Below, piece by piece: positions 1 through 12,300 of a stretch of 64,000 nt of DNA. The stretch lies in contig CM060734.1 in assembly GCA_030704615.1 (NCBI GenBank), positions 15,562,001-15,626,000 of the forward strand, read 5' to 3'. Below the pieces are notes generated by a model. That model did not search any database, was not told the origin of the DNA, and worked only from the letters and a program-made list of their open reading frames with translations. How positions within the stretch are numbered: the first letter of the stretch is position 1; every line of letters begins with the position of its first letter. Position numbers and translations under genes: made by a program. This DNA is from Takakia lepidozioides (taxonomy: Eukaryota; Streptophyta; Takakiopsida; Takakiales; Takakiaceae).

Positions 1-310
1 CCTCAAACCAAGATCGTCACCCCGCTCGAAGGCGTAGTGGCCTACGATATACTCAAAAGCCACCAATGTTTCCACAATCGAACCAGTATCTTCTGTGTAA
101 TCTGTGTACCAGATAACAATGTCTCCCGATGTGGCCGAATACATTGCATAATCGATGCCTCCAAAGGGGCAGTCGTCCCGGTTCCGGAAGCACGGCATCC
201 TTGCAAAGGAGGACCTGAGGACGACTTGGATGCCGATGACCTTGCGGACAGCTACGAAGCCCTTAGATTTTGGAAATGATACGAAGCGGAAGAGCAGTCC
301 GGCCTCCAAT
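1..310 (-). CDS. hypothetical protein, N-terminal part cut by window edge
   Basis: Minus-strand reading frame matching the N-terminal half of the ORF at 53,940-54,614 in copy 2. I recognise no domain. The segment seen here encodes the part with a short Cys/Asp-rich stretch (CFRNRDDCPFGG) and a following acidic, aromatic segment. No ATG begins the frame; it is open from about 310 leftwards. It sits between the outer element end and the first palindrome cluster, so it is probably element-encoded cargo or a decayed gene. The rest of the gene lies beyond position 1. Confidence 0.35.
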
Positions 311-839
311 AATGGAGCATCTGGGTCACACGTACCCACCGACGGAGGTGGAACGTGTTCATCACGCCAGCGGTGGATGAACCCATACATCTTTCTCATC
401 AACAAGTTATAGTTTGAGATCTGCCACCGAAGTCCATCCCCCGGATGGAAATTCGGCGCCGCATTTACATCGAAGAGGGGATGGACTTCGTCGTGTCCAG
501 TGGCTATCGGCCCACCTGGCAGTGACTGCCCATAGTTTGCATGGCAGGGTAGGAAACTGAAACGGCTACATTCATGCAGCAGCCAATCTTCATCGGTCCA
601 GGATCCTGTAGGGGGGAAATTTAAATGTGCCCTGGAGTGTTTGTGAGGAATTGCAGCGTTAGCTTGAACTTTTTCCAGCCACCGCGCTGCTCCTCCTCCA
701 TCCGGGAGCTGCTGTCATTGAGCGTACTCCGCTACTCTTTTTCAAGGATGTCGGAATTGGCCCACTGTTTACAATTTGATGTCTCATTTCTACAATGTGT
801 CTATCCGGATGAATATAGCAGAGTAACCGGTATGTGAGT

Positions 840-1530
840 CATGTGTCAAGAATATACCAGAGTAACGCCATGTCGGACATCGAAATGCGGCACCGCATTT
901 CCATGTCGCCATCGAAATGCGGTGCATCATTTCCGTCCAGGTACACGAAATACCAACACGGGTCTATAAATTGATCAGAAAACGAGGTTGGCATTGCAAA
1001 TGCGGCGACGCATTTCCAGCTTGGCAATGGAAACTTCTTTTTGGACAAGGGAATGCGGTGCCGCATTTCCGTACAACACTTCGAAAAGTGTGACATTTCC
1101 GACCAGCGCGATGGAATGCGTTACCGCATTTCCGAGAGAGGGTCTGCAGATGGACAAATTGCGATGTCCGTTCTGGAAATGCGGCGCCGCATTTCCATGT
1201 CCGTCATCGACTTTTTTTTAACAATGGAATGCGCTGCCAATTTTTTGCTGATGGGCCTGCAGTTCGAACAACGACCATCCCCAATACTGAAATGCGGCAC
1301 CGCATTTTCAATCCCGCCATGTCGACCTCCTTGTTCGACCTCGTTGTTCGACCTCTGTAAGCGTGGTGGCATCCATGCAATGAGTGGGAGAGGCCAAAAC
1401 TGGCGTGTGGACAAAGGAAATTTTGGAAATGCGGCACCGCATTTCCAATTCAGATTACTTTTTACTATGCCAACATTGAAATGGAAAATTTAGTCCCTCC
1501 CCTGTTTTGGAAATGCGGTGCCCCATTTCC
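840..1530. repeat. palindrome cluster, family 1, outer side of element 1
   Basis: About ten imperfect copies of the palindrome AAATGCGGYRCCGCATTT, for example near 883, 1,000, 1,055, 1,118, 1,180, 1,292, 1,430 and 1,512. Spacing is irregular (35-140 bp). Some copies are degraded in one arm, such as near 917 and 1,512. The cluster lies beyond the 3' end of the small acidic gene. Copy 2 has the same cluster at 55,110-55,925 but with more units. Short ORFs across it simply translate the repeat and are not genes. The stretch 311-839 upstream has no recognisable gene. Confidence 0.85.
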
Positions 1531-1666
1531 GATTTTGGGAGCGTCGTGGTTTGGGCGATTGTGTGGCTGGAATGCACACTGGAGAGGGGTCACGAATGTC
1601 GGGCAGAATTTCCTTTATATACTCTGGAAGAGAATTTACATTTACAGAGACTTCATTAAAATTCTA

Positions 1667-2053
1667 TTAATCTTGAAAATCATCCGAATCCTCATCCTGT
1701 TCTAGACTGTCCTGCTCCTCCTCCACCCCCTCAGTGCCTCTCTCATCTCCAGCGGACTGCTCGTTGGCCAGGCTTTCGAAAATCCCATCTTCCCCTTGCG
1801 GAACTGTCCATCTCACCTCCGTTGGGTCGTCTTCCTCCCTGTCTGCGTCGCTCTCATCCGCTGAATCACATATGTACTTTCGTACCCGTCTACCTGTCTG
1901 AGCTGCTGCCAACTCTTTCCTTATCCTTCTGTCCTCCCTAGCCCTCTCCAAAATCTGCTCTACTTTACTGGGATTCTCACTTCTTCTAATCGCTGTATTT
2001 GCGAGTTTAGCTGCATAACTAGGAAGGGAGTAGTCCCTCACCGGGCTCGTCAT
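1667..2053 (-). CDS. small acidic element protein (about 128 aa)
   Basis: Start chosen at the ATG at 2,053, because the frame upstream is not conserved in copy 2 whereas the protein from this ATG (MTSPVRDYSL) is. The N-terminal two thirds are basic and helical with many Arg, Glu and Lys residues. A basic patch (GRRVRKY) and acidic Asp/Glu runs follow, with the short motif WTVPQGEDGIFE near residue 85. The same motif, with one Arg/Lys change, ends a different ORF at 30,671-30,940, so it is under constraint in this family. The gene lies immediately downstream of the ParB-methyltransferase on the same strand. Function unknown. It could be a separate gene or an alternative last exon of the methyltransferase gene. 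Confidence 0.55.
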   Translation of the reverse strand: MTSPVRDYSLPSYAAKLANTAIRRSENPSKVEQILERAREDRRIRKELAAAQTGRRVRKYICDSADESDADREEDDPTEVRWTVPQGEDGIFESLANEQSAGDERGTEGVEEEQDSLEQDEDSDDFQD

Positions 2054-2235
2054 GAATCGGCCCTCGCAAAGAACGGGACATTCTTCCTGGCAGGAAGTGT
2101 AGGCCCTACATGTTTCGACCCGGACCCTGCAATCCTGCACATGACAATCATCAACGAGACTAATGAGAACCACAGTCGGGAAATTCGTTTGACATAAATG
2201 ACCCAGAAGGCTTTGCAAACTTACAATGTTTGCAC

Positions 2236-5200
2236 TCACTCGTATTCCGGGTTCTCCTCCGCATCAATGTCCACTGTGTCTTCCTCGGACTCCGACGAAT
2301 CCGAGGAGACTTCCGCTCTGTCGGGAGCCTTCACATTCCGTTGCAGCCCCTCCAGATGGGATCCCCACACGGATGAATCCTCCTCGTAGGCAAAGAGGTG
2401 CCGGTCGGAAAACCGCCCAGCCCACATTGAGGCACCTGTTACAATGCCATCCACACATTACCACATGGCGCTTCAGATGTTGCGAACTACATCCTAACGA
2501 GAATTTGCAGAACAGCAGAGATCAAGATTCTGCATACCTGTCCCACAGATGAGGTCGAGCACTGTGCCCTCCACGTCTGTGCATGTCTCCATAATTGTCT
2601 GAATGAAGGCAGGGCTCCGAGTCCGTGAGTACCGCAGGGGTTCCGTTGAAGTGAGGCTATGAGGGAGAAGTTCCTTGGGAACGTTGTTGAACAGAACGTC
2701 GTAATCGAGTGGGTCGCAGTTCGGGTCAACCTTTCCTCCCTCCTTCCGGAAAGCAAAGGTGGAGTTCTCCTTCACAAAGCAGTATGCATCGAACTGCTTC
2801 GTCTGCATACACAGGGGGAAAACGATTAGAAACCGAATGCGGCACCGCATTTGAAAACACCCAAGCAAATGAAAGGACGAGTGCCAGTGTCGTAATCACC
2901 TTCTTCCCTTCCGACCAAAGGCCCAGTGTGTTGATGCACGTCCACTTCTTTTTCAGAATCGGGACGGCGCTCTTGCGGGTCCACTTCGCAATTCCTGTCT
3001 GAGTGTTTTTTCCTCTGCTCGCCAGGACAACCACACAGCCTCTGTCGTCCAACACCATGCGGGCAAGCCCGAATCCTTTCTTCCAAAAGTCCTCCGAGTA
3101 CCTGTTCCAAGATGGCAAAGCTTGCAGTCCTTCCACAGGCTCTCCGTCCGGAATATCCAAGATGATCATATCGCAAGACCACTCGGTGGCATTTCCGCCC
3201 CTCCTACAATCCTTGTCTGCACACACCCTCTCAAAGAACGAGACCATATTCTGAAATCCTGGGGTGTCGGTAGGCTCTTCGGCAGTCGCCTTCTTCAGTG
3301 CTCTGCCCTTCAGACCCTCCATGGTCTTCAGTATGCCAACTTGGCTGCCCGTCCATCCAAAGCCGCCAAGAAACTCTCATTTACACACTGGACTACAGTT
3401 TCGGGAGCCACTTTCGGCCTCTTCATTTCCACCGGCTCGAAAGGGTGCCCCCCTGGGGGGTTGAAGAGTGCCTTCTTTGCCGAGCCAGTTCTCGTGCCTC
3501 TCGTGACAACGGTGGGCACAGGGGAGGCAGCCTGCGTTTGGGGGGGTGGGCTGGTTGCAAAGTCTCCATCGGAGTCCTCTTCCTCACCCTCTTCCTGAAC
3601 AGGCTGTTTCTGCTTCTTCGTTTTGGCGGGTGTCACAACAGCTGCTCCTTGCTGGCGAGTCCTCTTCTTCGACCCCTTCTGTTGGGCCTGCACAGCTGCA
3701 TCCACCGTCTTTTGTGCCATCTCAGCTGCCTTTCTGGATTCTTCCAGAGCAGCAGATTCCTTTGCCGACTTTGGCCCAGCAGGGACACGTCTTTCCTTTC
3801 TCTTCTCTTCTGCCAAGGCGTGCAGATCTTTCTCAGACTCGTCAACAATACCGCCAGACATGTCCAGGTACCACGGGCATCCAACGAGATGCGCGGGATG
3901 CCATTGTTTCTGCATCTCGGGTGTGTAGACACAGCTTGGGCCCGCCACGGTCCAAGCCATGAAGAAGGGGGCTCTTGAGCCAGGGCCCCTGTCTGAAGGA
4001 GCACGTATTTCATATACCTGCAAGGCAGTCAGCATGCGTGAGCAAAACTTGAGACCAACCTACTGGCAGAGTGCCACCGAAAACATGAAATGCGAATGCG
4101 GTGCCGCATTTCCGAGACAAACCTCGTAACCAGGCTTCGCATACAAGGGCAGCTGTGCTTCACCTGTAAACAATTGCATTGCAGCTTTCCCCGCTCCCTC
4201 CTGATGTGTAAACTCCACGCTCCTTCTTGCTGTCTGTAGCTCTCTGGCGAAAAGGTTGTCCTTGTACGCACATCTGAAACGTGTCACGTAGTCTTCCAAT
4301 GTCTGTGTTCCATCCCATTTGACGTACAAGCCGAACGAATTTGTGTGCATTACGACTTGCTCCTTCGCATTCGACATTACCTGCGATTCCCAAATGCATT
4401 GTCACGTAGCAGTTCAGGGAATTCATTCAGAAAAGCAAATCTGGGGAAGTACCTTGAATTACCTGGAACCACCAAGTCATGCGGTTGAGCCACACATCCA
4501 CTGCAGGGTCGGAAACTTCGAGTGGAAAAGACCACATTGTCCTTATGCTCTCGGATGCATTCCAGATCGACAGCCACCGTGTCTGCCATTTCCGATCCAA
4601 TGTCAGGAGCTGGAAGAGAGTGGCTATTGCTAGGAAGGAACTTCAGTGCATTGAAACCTCACCTTCTCTTTCGCCTCCACACATGCCGTTGAGAGGTGAT
4701 GCAGTTTCTCCAATTGCATGGTCGGCTGCATGGCCCGAGAATAGTGTTTTGCAATCTCGGGGATGAAGTCCTTTCCAAGTGCCGGATCTGCAATTGCCAC
4801 CAGCTTCACAAGCTTTGACTTGTATTTGGTTCTGGACTTGACACCGGCTTCCTTCAAGTGCTCAGTCAATGACTGCAACGTTTTGACCTGCCCCTCACTT
4901 TCCATGAAGAAGCGTTTGGCATGGGCCAAATCCAGCTTGATGTTTGACTGCCAACAAAAACATGCAGAAGCGTTACATTCGATTCATGTGGAAACATTAC
5001 TGAAAATTGGGGAAGGATGAGCAGAGGGAAATTGGAGGACGACTTACTTCGTATATCACCTCCACCATTCCATCCATAGTGAGACGATACCATGTCCGGT
5101 CTGTTTTTGCAACGGCTTTCTGAATGAGCTCGGGCTCCAGCATTTCCGCAAACATCTGCGGATCAGTGAGACCAGTTTTCCTCACCCTGTACAGCATGTG

Positions 5201-6872
5201 TGCCATGTGGGTATGCACGTACGCATTTTCAGTGACCCTGCAAGGCACACTCTCCAGTTCAGTACACGGAAGCACGGAAACAAACCAGAATGGAAACCGA
5301 AATGCGGCACCGCATTTCGAACGTGCTAGGGAGGGTATGAGTATCTTACGAGTTGAGGTCCGCCATGGCATTCTTGAGCAGGGAGGAGTCTGCCGCCTTC
5401 ACCTTGAGGATGACACACTCCACCATGTAATGCCAGCCAATGTGCTTGGCATGGTTCTGCTTGATGTACTCCCACCAGGCGAGAAGTCGGTGATTCCCGT
5501 CCCACACAAAGAACATTTTACCCGACATATGGCCGAAGTCGGGATCACCCTTCAGCGTCGCCTCGAATTCGTGGTTGCGAGTGTGCCAGTGGGTATCCCA
5601 CGTTGACAATTCATCGGCAGTGGGTCCACGAGTTTCGCCGTCCTCATTCTCAATGGAAACGTAAAACGCTGCCGATCCCAGACGGTACCCTTCTCGAAAT
5701 GCGAACTTGAGCTTATCCACATCTCCGGGAAGGGCCTGCCTGACGATGGGAAGGGAGACCATGCGACAGAGTGGGATTCGAAGAGTCCGCTGGAATACCC
5801 TGCTGCCCAGAACTCTGCCAATGCTACTGTGTGTCTCCTCCAACATTTTATCCGCTGCACTTTTGAAATCCTCCGGAGACATGTCTGTAGGTGCCGGTAG
5901 TGGCTGAGCAGCTGGAGCATCCTCAACTGGAGCTGCACTCTGGGGCCTGTCTGCGGGCAATTCTGCCATTGCAGAGGCCTCCTCCGGGCCTGCTTGCTCA
6001 TCGGTGGTGAGGTCTTGCTGCGAACGTTGAGCGGCAGCACCCTCCTCCGGTACCAAATCGAGATCAACGGTCGATCCCATTGCCTTCGCTGCAGCAGAGT
6101 CGGCCCCAACATCTGCAGGCGGGAAATCCTCCAGGAACTGAGCTTCAGCTCGTGGAAGCGGTTTTGCGGGAGATTGTTCGCCCGTCGCCCTGATTGCCTT
6201 CTGCTTCCTCATCCTTGCAGGTGAAGGTGTCTGCTGCAATTGAATCTGTCTTCTACCCTGCTGCTTCATTCGCGTTGGGGGGGTGAATCGGCCTGAGCCG
6301 GTTCAGAAGCCAGTAGAGGGACGGGCTGCTTCTTCTTCGACTTTGCTGGAGAAGGGCCCGACCCCTGCTGGCGATTCTCCATGACCGAAGAACGCGAGTC
6401 GATCTCTGGGACTTTGAACTTGCCCTTCGAAGACGCGTCTTTGAATCGCAGAGGGCTAGGCCCGGCAGGAATACCCGCGCTCGGGGATCGGGTGGGTGTA
6501 CGTGCTGCAGCTAGCTCCTCGGACTCTTCCTGCGGCTCTTCGGATTCCTGCGATCCCTCCAGCACGTCCACCTTTCCTGTTAGGCATGCAAACATGTTCT
6601 GCATTCAAGTCTCCTAGCATTCAGTCTAAGAATTACAGAAGCAAAATGGGGGGTTCGGTGCTCGATCAGCTGCGCGCAGCCCGATCGCATGGAGCTCTCA
6701 CTGGTGGCTGGGTTGCCTGAGTGGCCTGCTGCTCGGAGATGGCAATCTCCTCCTGTAGACGCATCTGCTTCCTCCCCTTCGGCATTGGCCTACGTCCGAA
6801 GTATAATTTCCGGAGCTTGCGACGAGGTCTCCTGGCTGGTGCACGAACTCCCCCCCTCTCAGGTTCGAGCAT
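2236..6872 (-). CDS. ParB-like domain plus beta-class DNA methyltransferase-like protein, multi-exon
   Basis: About ten exons can be traced. Supported borders, reading leftwards, are: exon 1 about 6,872-6,702, disordered exons to 5,350, then 5,237-5,048, 4,947-4,663, 4,582-4,463, 4,380-4,164, 4,017-2,900, 2,802-2,538 and 2,435-2,236. Donors such as GTAAGA and GTAAGT and CAG acceptors fit. The ParB-like part (5,350-5,800) has IPLCRMVSLPIVRQ and the DGNHRLLAWW box. The methyltransferase part has IILDIPDG (near 3,158) where family members carry DPPY, then LDLICGTGAS across the last intron and RHLFAYEED, resembling motif I and the following acidic strand of beta-class amino-methyltransferases. 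Copy 1 has frameshifts near 4,205, 3,968 and 3,331 where copy 2 is open, and a frame switch at 6,269 (ATGA overlap). DNA modification is inferred from the fold signature, not shown. Confidence 0.7.
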
Positions 6873-7199
6873 AAGAAGAACAGAGAGAGGAAAAAGGGCC
6901 AAAGAGTGCAGATGGAAAGGGCGCGAGAGGGGTGACTGAGGAGACACGACAAAAGTAGATGAAACGGCGGTGATGCACCACTTGGGTTCGAAAGGGTTGG
7001 ACGAAAGTGTCTCCTCGGGGAGTTTGCGTCATTACGAAATTCGAATCGTTGAGGGTACGCCTGCCGTCCGAAAAACAAACATCATTATCGAACGGTCAGG
7101 CCGCGCCGCCTCATGCCCCTTCAGTCAGATAGAGTGCCGACATGTGCAGCAATTCCGTTGCTCCACGTGTTCACATTTCAAGGTATTTCCGTCCCAGCG

Positions 7200-8900
7200 T
7201 CTGATGAGTTGGAGCGAAAATGCGAATGCGGCGCCGCATTTCCGTTAAGTACCATCACGAAGCTACACATCCGTACTTGTTGGAAGAAAATGCGGCACCG
7301 CATTTCCGTTCCACCTTCACATACCTTAGTTTTTGAACGGAAATACGGTGCCGCATTTCCGTCCCACAGCTCCAAGTATGAGATTCAAAAGGGAAATGCG
7401 GCGCCGCATTTCCGTTCTGGAATGTCGAAAGGTGCGATTGGGACGGGAATGAGGCACAACATTTCTGTTCCCGTGGTTCATGATTTTCAATGTGAACGGA
7501 AATGCGGTACCGCATTTCCGTTCCCACTTCACATCCGTTACATGATGAATGGAAATGCCGTGCCACATTTCCGTTCGGGAAAGTATAGAGGTCTCACCTG
7601 GACAGAAATGCGGTGCCGCATTTCCGGCCGGAAACTTTGAAGGTCTCACATGGATGGAAATGCTGCTACACATTTTCGTAGCACAGCTCCAGGCCCAATA
7701 TACAAAAGGTGCGACTGGAACGGAAATGCGGTGCCGGATTTCGGTTCCCGTTGCGCACGATTTTCAGTCAGAATGGAAATGCGGTACCGCATTTCCGTTC
7801 TGTAGAGTATTAACGTCTGACGCTGGCGGAAATGCCGTGCCGCATTTTCGTTCCACAGCTCCATGCCTCACATACAAAACGGAAATGCGGCGCCGCATTT
7901 CCGTTTTGGAATGTCGGAAGGTGCGACTCCGACGGAAATGCGGTACCGCATTTCAGTTCCGAGGTTTCAGGATATTTCATCAGAACGGAAATGCGGTGCC
8001 GCATTTCCCTTTTGAATCTAATACATTCCGTTCTGGAATGTTGGGAAGTGCGACTCGGATGGAAATCCGTTGCCGCATTTCAGTTCCGACGGTTCACGAT
8101 TTTCAGTCAGAACGGAAATGCGGTACCGCATTTCCGTTCTGGAATGTTGGCTGGTGCGACTCGGATGGAAATATGGTGCCGCATTTTAGTTCAGATGGTT
8201 CACGATTTTCAGTCAGAACGGAAATGCGTTGCCGCATTTCCGTTCTGGATAGTATGAATGTCTCAAGCGGTCGGAATTGCGCTGTATGAAGCTGTCGGAA
8301 TCGCACTCGGCTCCATGCATCAGATACAAAATGGAAATGCGGCGCCGCATTTCCGTTCTGGAATGTCGAAAAGTGCGACTCGGACGGAAATGCGGTGCCG
8401 CATTTCTGTTCCCTATGTTCGTAAATCTCAATCAGAACGGAAATGCGGTACCGCATTTCCGTTCCACCTTCACATACCGTGCTTGTTGAATGAAAATGCG
8501 GTACCGCATTTCCGTTCTGGAGAGTATGAATGTCTTTTAAGGACGGAAATGTGCTGCAGCATTTCTATCCCTCAGCTCCATTCATCAGATACAAAATGGA
8601 AATGCGGCGCCGCTTTTCCGTTCTGAAATGTCGCAAAAGTGCGACTCGGACGGAAATGCGGTGCCGCATTTCTGTTCCCGTTGTTCATAATTCTCAATCA
8701 GAACGGAAATGCGGTACCGCATTTCCGTTCCACCTTCACATACCGTGCTTGCTGGATGGAAATGCGTTACCGCATTTCCGTTCTGGAGAGTATAAAGGTT
8801 TCCCCCGGACGGAAACTCGGTGCCGCATTTCCGTCGCTCTGGTGCATGACCAAGATGCAATACGGAAATGCGGCGCCGTATTTCCGTCCACCGGCAATCG
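7200..8900. repeat. dense palindrome array, family 1, about 53-bp spacing
   Basis: About 30 copies of a GGAAATGCGG-YR-CCGCATTTCC-type palindrome lie in the intergenic region between the divergent methyltransferase and transposase genes. Centres run 8,337, 8,390, 8,443, 8,497, 8,549, 8,603, 8,655, 8,708, 8,762, 8,815, 8,867, that is 52-54 bp apart, or five helical turns. Arms are well conserved, while the central dinucleotide varies among CG, TG, CA and TA. The position suits a cis-regulatory or protein-loading site for both promoters. Repeated open frames here are the array translated. Regions 6,873-7,199 and 8,901-9,313 hold no other recognisable feature. Confidence 0.9.
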
Positions 8901-9313
8901 AAAGAATCAATCGGGACGGGAAATTGGAACCTGAATGGGTTGCATTGTTCCGAAACAACACAATTGCGGCCAGTCTTGATGAGCACAACTTGGTTGTCTG
9001 ACCGTTTTAACCAGCAGTCCTGGCACTTGTCAGCGCGAACGTTCCTGTCTGCACCGAGAATACTGCTGGATCCACCCTCAGGAGAAACTGTCAGGAGATG
9101 TTATTTCGTCGCCGAATCGGCCATCATTGTCCTACTCACTGGCTATGGAATCAAACCTCCCACCTTCATGCATGTAGCTTGAAACAATACTTTCCACTTC
9201 AATGTGCGACTTCCAATTGTCGATGGACTCCGCAGATCCACTTAGATGGTGCCTGTGAGCCTTGGTCTGTCGCTATACTGAACCTCGCACTTGCCAACTC
9301 CGTGCGGTGTTCG

Positions 9314-12300
9314 ATGGCTCCGAATTCCTACGCTATAGTTTGCTGTCCTCCGCAACTTGGGAGAGCCTGGATCCCAAACGAGGGAGGACTTTGCAGAGTG
9401 ACTGAAACTTACCTTTGTTCCAAATTCAAGCTCAAACCGGGCACAGTTTATTTGGAAGAAGAAAGGAAGGATGTTCCTGGACAGGTTGACGAGACCATTG
9501 TCGTGCTAGGTAACGACGGAGGTTGCGGAATCGAATGGCACGTTCCCCCGTCAGACACCATCCTGTACCGAGCTGTGGGAATGCCCATTCCCTTTCCGAA
9601 TCAGTCGCTGCCCACACCATCCACAAAGGAGTCCGGAAACCGACAGGCGGCCACTGCCAACAGAGAGGTATGCAACGATAATCATTCCCGACCTGGACCG
9701 TCAAGACCCTCCATAGCTTCTCGTGTGGACGTATTCGACATTTCCGACGAGGAAGATGATTGCATTGAGGTACCCATGTCCTCCACACGGTCGTTCAAAT
9801 CCGGCATGGACGTCTCTGTAGGTGCTACGCATGTGCCCTCGAGCATAACTCCAACCCGGTCCATTGTGCAGCTCCTACGACAACATCACCTCGATGGTTC
9901 TCGCTCCGAGCTGGCTGCTCTCGACTATGCCAAATTCCCAGTCAGAAAGGTAACGTTTCTGCCTCCCGAAGTCGATGGCAATGTCATCTTCGAGTTTCCA
10001 CCTGTTTCTTCGTCAAAGAAATCCTCCGGGATGTTAACAGACATGGATCGAAAGCATGACGGACACCCCTGGTGTGTGACGAAGACCAGTAGCACGAAAA
10101 TTGCTGATGGTGTTCGTGTACGATATGTCCTCTGTGCGGGGAAGCTGAGGTGCCTCAATCCCACCTGCTTCCACTTTCTCTCCAAAGGAGGGCGGAGAAA
10201 CGAGACGGATTGGACTGGCACAACGCATCATCCATTCATTGTCTCCAGCCAAGCTCCTGCGGGTTCTTTCAAGTGTGCACATTGCAAAGAACCACCGACG
10301 TGCATGTCCATGTGCAGAGCCAAGCAATACTACGTTATCCATTTGCTCCCGGACTTGACTAGAGCTTGCATACACGTTGGGGTCCACTGCCACCCCTTGG
10401 CGAGAGGCAACATGTGTGAGGCTGTGCAGGAAGCACACGACATCATAAAAGAGGAGGTCAAATTGAGCCCCGGAGCCAGACCAAAGCAGATTCAGCTGAA
10501 GGCAGCCCACAAGATTGCTCTTGGCAAAATCATGTCTGAAGATGGTTCCGACCGAGAGCCCTTGACCGAAGACGAGATGCGTGACCTCTTGGAGTCCGTC
10601 TCGCACGTTTGTAGTCCGAATGTGCGGAATCACATCGTATCTTGCAAGCAGGAGTTCGGCAGGGGGTCGGACATGTACTCAATCCTGGAGGTGAAACGAA
10701 TGACTGGATATGACTACATCCAAGTTAGCAGGTTTCCAGGGCAAGGCAACGAATCCGATCGTTGTTACATTTTCAAAATGTCGACGTGTGGGCCTGGGAG
10801 TGGAGTCGACTTGGTCACTCGCATGACAACTGGAAACTTGTCGAATGCTTGGGTGATGTTTGATCACATCAAGCGAATTACAAACCATCAGTGGGTGACT
10901 ATGGGTGCGCATGTTTATGACTATCACTCCAAGAGGCTCATGACGATTGCAATCTGCGAGATGAAAGGGGAGGACACACAGTCCGAGATGCATCTGTGGG
11001 AGGGCATAAACCAGCAGATGGCAAGGGCGGGATTGCCAGAGCCCAATTTCAGGGGATTCATGGCAGACAACGCTCAGGCCAACTGGGCAGCGGTGCGGCG
11101 TGTGTACGGTGAGGACCCCAATGTTCCAATGGAGGGGAAAGAGAGATCCTGTGGATTCCATTGGATGCAGAGTCTATCCCACTACACTACCAAATTTGTT
11201 GCTAGCTCATTTCAGGCTGAACACCGTGTCCTTTGTACGGCGTGGAAGGATGCACCCACATTTGATGACGCGGAGGTTAAGTTTGCTATCATCGAGGCTT
11301 GGTGGAACACGTCAGGTGCAGTGGAGACAACCAATCTGGGAGCATTGCACAGCTGGTTGGGGTGGTGGCATTTTCGGTATCGACAGTTCGGACAGTACAT
11401 GCGGGAGGTAGGCTGCTGTCATTTTCGTTCATTTGTCTTTCTGTTACGGACATTTCAATTGGTCCCTCACCATTGTTTGTGTCCTTCTAGGAGCGGTGCT
11501 TGGATTCCGACACGGACATGCCGAACACGAATATGGCAGAATCGGTCCACTCCTCCTGGCGAGCGTCTTCTGCCGCACATCTGGTGGACATAGTCACGGC
11601 CACAACGGAGGACATCGACAGAGCAATCATGCAGCAAGCCACGTACTACAAGTTCTTGAGCGGCAAACAATGGGGCTTTGGGCCGGACAGGGAGGAATTG
11701 TTGGTACGAACAGCTTCGAGGTCCAAGAATCCAGTGAAATGGGCGACAGCATTGCGAGAGAAGATCAAAGGGACGCCTCTGCACCGCAGAGGTGAACACC
11801 TAGAGGGGGACGTCCGGACTCGCCCTGTCAGGCGGAGGATTGAAGAGGAACCCGGGTGCGAAGAGGATTCCTGGAGATCCGACAGGAACATTCGGACAGC
11901 ACCTCGAGGTCCCGTCATGTTGCCGCACAATGTGTCTTCCAGCAGTGGAAGCCCAAGAAATTCCAGATCGCCGTCGCCTTCAACCGGGGATTTCGTGCAA
12001 CAAATTCCCACCGCTCCCTTGCCCCACATTCCGCCCGCTGTTATGCAGTATGGCCAAGCCATTGTGGAGACGACTGTGTCTGCATCACAGTGGAGAATTG
12101 CTCGCACAAAGCCGTCGTTTCGAGGAAGGTGTTCCGCAATTCGTGTGGATACACGGCAACGTTGTTTAGAGATGATAAGGAGGAATCCAGATGGGGCTGT
12201 CCCTGCTCCTACTTTTACAGGAAGATTTGTCCATGCAAAGTTTGCGGAGGCGACAACCACCCAGTTCTGGTTCTGCAGGCACGACATTATGACTTGCGTG

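Noticed and set aside
2236-6872. Bacterial contamination carrying a parABS/restriction cassette
   Set aside because: The gene has many spliceosomal introns at positions shared with a diverged copy and lies among eukaryotic retroelements.
7113-8289. Long ORFs with repeated NAAPHFRS-like peptides on both strands
   Set aside because: They are translations of the palindrome array; a palindrome without stops in one frame is open on both strands.
7200-8900. CRISPR-like array (regular repeats and spacers)
   Set aside because: Repeats are full palindromes with variable centres, spacers are short, repetitive and related to each other, and the setting is an intron-bearing eukaryotic transposon.
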